From contig ML978122.1 in NCBI GenBank assembly GCA_010015805.1, positions 2,638,453 to 2,702,452 of the forward strand: a stretch of DNA of 64,000 nt, in the 5' to 3' direction. The notes below the pieces were generated by a model, which had not been told where the DNA came from, made no database searches, and saw nothing but the letters and a program-made list of their open reading frames with translations. Position 1 is the stretch's first letter. Each line of letters starts with the position of its first letter. Both the position numbers and the translations under genes were made by a program. Below, in pieces: positions 58,226 to 64,000 of this stretch. Origin of the DNA: Rhizodiscina lignyota. Its lineage: Eukaryota > Ascomycota > Dothideomycetes > Aulographales > Rhizodiscinaceae.

Positions 58226-61200
58226 TTACAAATATGTACCGGTATTCGACGGCTCCACATTCTCATCAAAGCTCATCCTCCCCACAGGCGTAACGTCCCG
58301 ACTCAACTTCCTCGGCGTCGGCACATCGCTCCCCGCCGTACTCCCGCTCGCGCGCCGCGCAGGGATATCAAGCAGCTTGGGGCTCATCTGCTCCTTCTTC
58401 ATCTTGACGCTCGACGCGCGGGCCACGGTGACGGCTTCAGTGGGCGATGGAGTGGCGATATCGAAAGTGTCGGTGTCGTTGTCTGTTGCGGGGGAGATGG
58501 GGTCTGGCGTCTCGACTTCCTCGGTGGCGTGGAGATGGAGATGGCGGAGGTCGGCTTCTGACGGCGGCGATTCTAGGCCGTTGACAATTGCGATGGCCTT
58601 CTCCGGCGTTAGGCCTAGCGCCTCGTATTCGGTGAGGAGGCCCTCGCGCGATTTCGCATGATGCTCGCGCTGTACGAAACGAGGTGTCTTGCCTACGTCG
58701 CCAGTCTTGAGATCCGACTCTTCCACTTTTTGGATGCTCGAGCGCCTCAGATCTTCTTCGTTCTCCGTCGCCTCACCCTCATCCTCGCCATCGTAGCCAA
58801 TCCTCGGCGTCGATTTAGCCATGAGGCTGCTGCTGGGTTTCCTGCCCATGCCCTCACTCTGGCCGCTGGCGTTCCTCTCTTCAGGACCCGGAGTCAGGCG
58901 CCTGAAGTATTCGTCCTCGTCCATTCCGAGTTCCTCGTAGCTAGGGTTCTGGCTGAACTTTTGCAACCCAGAGTTGCTCACGACGCTGTTTCTGGCGCTG
59001 CGTCTGACCGACACCTTCTTCGATGGTTTGCCTGATAGCCACGACCCCTCGCTGTCTACGGATGCAAGACTCGTGGACATCAAGCCCACGCTCTTGAGCG
59101 CCTTGTCTTCATTTTCGAGACTCGGGGCATTCGATCCCGACCGAGAATCGCTGAGGAATGGCAGGCCGGGATCAAAGTTCAGCTTGCCAATTCCAGCGGA
59201 GGAGAGGCCACGGCGAACGGCGAGAGCGCTGGGAGGTAAATCTGGCGCCGGTGATGTCATGCGCGAGTCTGGCGGAGACAGAGGCAATTCGGGGAGGTCT
59301 TCGCGGAACTTGGACATGGTTCGGACAGGGGTGCCAGAACGGTCGCGGTGGCGAGATGTCGTAGCAGTGGTCGATGCAGAGCCTGTTCGTCCAACAGTGG
59401 AAGGCCGTTGTGCCTGAGAGGTGGAGTGGGAGAGGGGCTGTCGTGGTGGAGATGTCTCAGACACAGTTGAGGTCAGGATGTTTGAGGGAAGGTGGTACCG
59501 ATGCATCGACTCGCGGCTCGGATTTGAGAGGCTGACGTCTGATGGCGTCGTTATTGTTCGGCCACGCTCGGGTTCACGGTTCCGTAGCGAAGGGCCGCGT
59601 TTGAAGAACGAAATGAAGCCCCGGGATGAGCGGCGACTGCTTGATCGTGACGTCTGCGCTTCGCCTTTGGACGGTGACGATGGCAGTGGCGGAAGAGCTT
59701 CGACGGATTCAGGCGAATCGGTCGATTTCGGTTGTTGTGGTGATGTAGGTACTCGCGTGAGTCTCGGGGTGGACGACGTAGCTGTGATTAATTCTGCTTC
59801 GCGTCCAAGCGACAAGGCTGAACCCTGTGGACGATGAGCGGGATGAATGTTGAGCAGAGCCTCTTCGCTTAAAGGTCCTCCAAGACGAAGTTGCTCTGCC
59901 AGACTGCTGCCCGGCTCGTCCAAGTCGGTATTAAGCTGTAGTGCTTTTGAATAGTCGAGATAAGACTCCTTCCTGACGGCTTCCTGGTTGCCGGTAGACG
60001 TCTGGAGCTTCGGCAACTGTCTCGTATTCGAAATCTTGTCGCCCAGGTGCTTCTCGAGGTCCTTCTTCTTGAATTTGGGGCTCTCGAGCCCGGCCAAGCT
60101 CGTAGGTCCAATGACGTCCTTCTTCTTCTTTTGCTTCGGACTCTCAACCTCTGTCAAATTTGGAGATTCAATGCCCAATCCAAGATGCTTGTCGAGGTCT
60201 TTCCTCTTCCTCTTCGAAGGACTTGCCTCGACTTCCATACCGGCTTCCTTCAGCCTTTGCTTCTCGGCCTTGCGCGCGAGTTTCCTCTTAAGACGTTCCG
60301 TTTCCTTTGCTATCTTCGCGTCTTTACGTCGTCGGTCGCGCTCGAGAGCGGCGCGAATGTCGCTGGAGTCGAGGTCGTCTGCAAGCTCATCGACTGTCTT
60401 CTTCCCCTTCAGAATATCTTTCGTCGGTGGGGGTCTTCGATTCTGGCTTCGTGAATCAACACGTCGTGAATCTGTTTGCGAAACGAGCGCTTGTGGGTTC
60501 AGTCCGCCTTGGGAATGAGAGTTGAAGGATGAGCGGATCAGAGGGCGAGGAGCGAACACGTCGAGTCTCGAGAGATGGTAAGAGTAAGGATCGGAATTGC
60601 CTGACATGGAAGAGTGGATTGAATCTTCCATCGGCAGCGAAATGTCGGACTCGGGTCGCTCGAAGCGCCTGTTCATTCCATTGCGCACTCTCTTGCTCTC
60701 CCTCCTGAGAATGCCAGAATTGTATGTTGCTGGCCTCTTGCCAACGTTGACAGGAGCGCTCATCGCTCGAATCTCCTCCTCGCGGATGTGATCGTCTTTC
60801 CTGCGCTTTGTGCTTTTTCGCTTTGGCAGGCCAACGTCTTGCGCAGCGCGCTTGCTCGACTGGTGTTGCAGTTTGCCGGGTGTATATCGTTGGCTTGCCA
60901 TGCTGGTGTGTGATAGGGAGTGCAGGTGGAAATTGTAGGGTATGTCTGCATTGTCTTGCGTGGCAGGTCTCAAGTGCGGACTGACATTGAGCTCCCTGCT
61001 GCCTGGTAGCGCCGTGATGTCTTCTCTGCTGCTTCCTCGAAAATAGAGGTATTTGTGGCGATAGTGCTCTGGAGGCTCCTCCCCTGAAGAGCGCGTGCCT
61101 GTCCCGACGGGTGAGTTGTCGGACGTATCCTTTCCCAGGTCGACGATTTTCATGCCGTTGCCCGTCGATCGCGCTGACTCTCGCCTGCGTTGGGCGTAAT

Positions 61201-61339
61201 GGGGAGCAGAGCGTTTCGAGCTGCTGGAGGTGCGCTGCATGGCATCTCCTTGCTGCACGTTTTGTTTTTCGCTACGCTCGACGGCGTGAGGACCGTCCAT
61301 CCTGGACTCGCTGCGACGCTTGCGTCCGAACCAACCCAT
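58226..61339 (-). CDS. Large disordered, highly charged protein of unknown function
   Basis: A single exon of 1037 residues, beginning MGWFGRKRRSES. Composition is dominated by Ser, Arg, Lys, Glu and Pro, with no folded domain recognised. A central coiled-coil stretch (RDRRRKDAKIAKETERLKRK, about residue 340) is followed by a repeated motif, KDLDKHLG and KDLEKHLG, separated by ESPKQKKKK and LESPKFKKK. Many SP/TP sites and RxxS sites suggest phosphorylation. A C-terminal acidic segment contains LTEYEALGLTPEKAIAIVNG, which looks helical and conserved. The Gly at position 2 invites a thought of myristoylation, but residue 6 is Arg, so the consensus is not met. Function cannot be assigned. Confidence 0.75.
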   Translation of the reverse strand: MGWFGRKRRSESRMDGPHAVERSEKQNVQQGDAMQRTSSSSKRSAPHYAQRRRESARSTGNGMKIVDLGKDTSDNSPVGTGTRSSGEEPPEHYRHKYLYFRGSSREDITALPGSRELNVSPHLRPATQDNADIPYNFHLHSLSHTSMASQRYTPGKLQHQSSKRAAQDVGLPKRKSTKRRKDDHIREEEIRAMSAPVNVGKRPATYNSGILRRESKRVRNGMNRRFERPESDISLPMEDSIHSSMSGNSDPYSYHLSRLDVFAPRPLIRSSFNSHSQGGLNPQALVSQTDSRRVDSRSQNRRPPPTKDILKGKKTVDELADDLDSSDIRAALERDRRRKDAKIAKETERLKRKLARKAEKQRLKEAGMEVEASPSKRKRKDLDKHLGLGIESPNLTEVESPKQKKKKDVIGPTSLAGLESPKFKKKDLEKHLGDKISNTRQLPKLQTSTGNQEAVRKESYLDYSKALQLNTDLDEPGSSLAEQLRLGGPLSEEALLNIHPAHRPQGSALSLGREAELITATSSTPRLTRVPTSPQQPKSTDSPESVEALPPLPSSPSKGEAQTSRSSSRRSSRGFISFFKRGPSLRNREPERGRTITTPSDVSLSNPSRESMHRYHLPSNILTSTVSETSPPRQPLSHSTSQAQRPSTVGRTGSASTTATTSRHRDRSGTPVRTMSKFREDLPELPLSPPDSRMTSPAPDLPPSALAVRRGLSSAGIGKLNFDPGLPFLSDSRSGSNAPSLENEDKALKSVGLMSTSLASVDSEGSWLSGKPSKKVSVRRSARNSVVSNSGLQKFSQNPSYEELGMDEDEYFRRLTPGPEERNASGQSEGMGRKPSSSLMAKSTPRIGYDGEDEGEATENEEDLRRSSIQKVEESDLKTGDVGKTPRFVQREHHAKSREGLLTEYEALGLTPEKAIAIVNGLESPPSEADLRHLHLHATEEVETPDPISPATDNDTDTFDIATPSPTEAVTVARASSVKMKKEQMSPKLLDIPARRASGSTAGSDVPTPRKLSRDVTPVGRMSFDENVEPSNTGTYL

Positions 61340-64000
61340 CGCGCGCCGGAGGTCGCACGGCGTGTCGTCAGGGCTCCGATGCTAGTTGGATTATGCGAAG
61401 GCCGGTCGGGCCATGCGCGCCGGCGGGAGGAACAGGCATGGAGTTGGAGCAATGAAAGGAAAAGGAGAAATTGTCGAGCTAGTGAGGCTCTACGAGCTGC
61501 TTTGTATCCTGGGCCTGGAAAGTAGAGGTCGGAGGCGGAGGCGCGCGCGCGGGCAGGGCTAGGCTGGACGAGGCAGAGCTCAGGCGCTGCAGCGGGACTA
61601 GCGGAGAATATGGGTGTGCGAAGATTGGCGTTTTATGCTGCTAGGCTCTCGGGAGCGGTCGCTAATTAAATCGACGAAACGCCACTGCTTCATGCGTTCG
61701 CCGGCGCGGTGCAGGGCAGAGGAGGCAGGCAAGGTTCGCGAGCTGACTGCGACGCAGCGAAGGTGAAAAAAGGACGGAGAAGCAGGGGGGATGTGACTGC
61801 TAAAGAAAGAGTCGGGAGGCCGTCCAGAAGGAGTGAGAGAGGGTGTCTGCGTTCAAGGTGGTCAGGATTGAAATGCAAGGAGCTGCTGGCGCGCTGGGGA
61901 GCGCATGAGGCCCGCCGTGAGGTCGGCCTGGTGGCGGCGCTAGGCCCCCTTCCAGCCAAGCACAGAGTCCCGAGCCAGCGAGACGTCGAGCCCGAGCTGT
62001 CAGAGGCTGGTTGGCTGGCTGGCTCGGGATGCGCGCTGCACTGGCTGCTTCTGCCAGAATTCCGCGCCGCGAATGACGGCGGCATTGCTGCTCGTCGGTG
62101 GCGGCGTGGGAGAGTGGGAGAGCGCGGTGTCTCTGAAGATCATGGCCTGTGCAAGGGCGACGCCGCAGGTACCGAACGTGACAAGACGCAAATCGTCAGG
62201 GCTAATGCAAGCGAGCCAGACGAGAGTCACAAGATTGGAGCTGGATTCGGAGCATTTACGACGACGACGCTGCTCTTGCACTTCGTCCAGCGCAAGAGAG
62301 TGGTCACCGCCAGAGGCTGCCTGCTGCAGCTTCGTCAGGAGAGGGCAGAGGCGGCAGCGTCATGTACGAAGTAAGTCGGCTTGTATGGCCGCCACCACGT
62401 TGCTCATTCTCGTTCGTCAATCTGCTCGAGCCTCAATTCATCCCTTCGCGCGCCCTATCACGCGCGCGACACGTTCGAAAGGCCGTTCCCGTCTCGTCTC
62501 TCCCGCGCAACATCCAGCAGATCACGCGCAGGCCAACCTCTCAGCTCTGCGCATCTTCAAAAGCACTTTGAGACCCCAAGATTGAGCGGTTCATGCGCCC
62601 GGCCAATGGCGAGGTGCGCTCGCTTGAGCATTCCTTCGCCGCACCCTACTTGTCGTCCGACTCGCCATCTCGACTGTCAATTTCTCTGATCAATGCATCA
62701 TTTTCCATCCAGCATCGTCAGGCGCGCTGCAGAGCCTTCGGCTTGCCCTGCCTCTGCTCCTCCAAGCAGCCATCCGTATCTTCCGAGCCGTGTCTGCATG
62801 CTCTCCGAGTCCTTAGTGAGCTCAGCCTGGGGAAGAGGGGACTTCCCTCCAAAGTGCTGACTCGCGATGGATCTTCTCTCTGAAACCCACTCCGCACGTG
62901 TCTAATCGTCTAATCGGCGTCCCGACACGCGTGAGACCCTTTTTCTGCCCTCACTGCCGTGGAGTCAGCGCGGAAAAAGAAGCTCGACAGGTCAGTGCAA
63001 TCGCTGCCCGTCACCAAGTGGCAGCGAAAGCCCGGTCGGAACCTCAGACGGGCACGCGCCGCGACCAGGGCGCAATTTCTACGCATGCCACTCATGTCCG
63101 ACCCATGCGTGAAAATAGCTCTCTTGCTTGAACCCGGGCAGACAGAGGGCCTCTTAGGCAGCGATCTAGGCCCGGTTCGTATTTTTCCTATATTGCTATG
63201 CATATTATTCCCGGCATGCGTAGCCCGAGTCTGCCAGCCGCGTGCCGCCCGCCTCTGCAACGGGTCTCTTCGATCCCTTGTGGCCTCGCAGAGTTCCCTC
63301 GGGACAGCTCATTCTCTATTGCAGCTGCACAGTCAGGCGGATACATGAGCGTATGCATATCACTGCGCAGTCTGCCGTCCCTCTTGAAATTAAAACTTGC
63401 TCTGTTCCCCGTCTGCCCCACAAGGGTCTTCATCAAACCTCGCTCTCGGCTGTCCCGATTCCCTCTGGGTCGAACTCCCTTGCACAGCATCGAGATCATG
63501 CCGAAATCTAGATCTTCGATTTCTTCGAATCGACTTTGACACTATTGCCGGATTGGGCAGGAGATATCTAGTGAATTGTTGAGGCGGCCGCGCTTCACCG
63601 TGGCCTAAGGGCCGCATTTTGAATTCTCCAGTCTTCACTGCAGTAGAAGGCACTACGTAAGCAGGCATGAATTGGAATCGCGTGCTTATCAAACTAGAAC
63701 AAGTCTGACAAGCCTTATCTCAACCTCGAGCCATTGATCATCGACTGTACACAGTAGAGCAAAAGTCAACATCCGGCACTGAAGAACATTTCCTGTACAT
63801 TTCTTCTATGTTCCGCGCGCCTATTCTAGCCGCGAGGCAATATGGCAGTCCTTTTCTATTCCTGCCTATATGTAACAGCCGCGCCAGTGAGGGAGATATC
63901 CCATCTTCCATCCGGACGCCATGCTAACCGAGTGCCATGAATGAAAACCCAAAAGGACATTTTCAAGGTTTGATCCACTCCATCTTGCATTTCTTATGCT
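61340..64000. other. 2.7-kb GC-rich region without a convincing gene
   Basis: Upstream of the disordered-protein gene and extending to the window edge. Several open frames of 100-220 codons exist on both strands, as expected in GC-rich DNA, but none shows a domain, signal peptide or consistent splice sites. It may hold long 5' UTRs. Confidence 0.4.

Noticed and set aside
61709-62374. 221-codon plus-strand frame in the right-hand GC-rich region
   Set aside because: Overlapping frames are equally open and nothing resembles a domain, signal peptide or splice pattern.
1-64000. tRNA genes or LTR/LINE elements
   Set aside because: No cloverleaf with a GTTCGAAT-type T-loop, no reverse-transcriptase motif and no long terminal repeats were noticed on reading; a dedicated scan could still find a tRNA.

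Overview
The window reads as a stretch of chromosome from a filamentous ascomycete (Pezizomycotina). Genes are dense and on both strands. Nearly all are cut by short introns of about 42-100 nt, with GT(A/G)(A/C)G(T/C) donors, CTRAY branch sites and YAG acceptors. The gene set is characteristically fungal: HET and NACHT proteins, Zn2Cys6 factor, Kei1, Asp f 7-like barwin protein, CE15 glucuronoyl esterase. Several secreted or plant-polymer-directed products suggest a plant- or litter-associated fungus; the class (possibly Dothideomycetes) is only a guess. Exon coordinates were worked out by hand from splice motifs and reading-frame continuity. No tRNA, rRNA, CRISPR or virus-derived element was seen.

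Left part (1-11.4 kb): the 3' end of a Yvc1/TRP-type cation channel gene; two short-chain dehydrogenases transcribed divergently; a polytopic membrane protein with an in-frame TAG; a secreted CE15 glucuronoyl methylesterase; and a HET-domain protein whose 5' part needs a weak intron or carries a frameshift.

Accessory-looking block (12.4-29.7 kb): a Zn2Cys6 transcription factor and a 1280-residue MDR-type ABC transporter, with a 177-bp MITE-like inverted-repeat element between them, 140 bp upstream of the transporter ATG. Then follow an alpha/beta hydrolase, an MFS sugar transporter, a family of unknown function, a probable GPI-anchored secreted protein, a medium-chain (enoyl-reductase-like) dehydrogenase, and a relic resembling a Kre9/Knh1-type GPI protein. 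Regulator, exporter, hydrolase and oxidoreductase together could form an export/detoxification neighbourhood, but there is no backbone synthase, so this is not a typical biosynthetic cluster.

Core block (30-55.8 kb): Kei1 (IPC synthase subunit); a Rad5/HLTF-like SNF2 ATPase, head-to-head with a NACHT (STAND) protein ending in C2H2 fingers; an Asp f 7-like barwin protein; a putative Golgi glycosyltransferase with a Lys/Glu-rich tail; Pol32 (DNA polymerase delta subunit 3), head-to-head with tubulin chaperone D over a 292-bp CCAAT-containing promoter; a secreted BBE-like FAD oxidase; Nuf2 (kinetochore); and thioredoxin with an optional mitochondrial presequence.

Right part (55.8-64 kb): one 1037-residue, highly charged, disordered protein flanked by 2.4 kb and 2.7 kb of sequence in which no convincing gene is seen.
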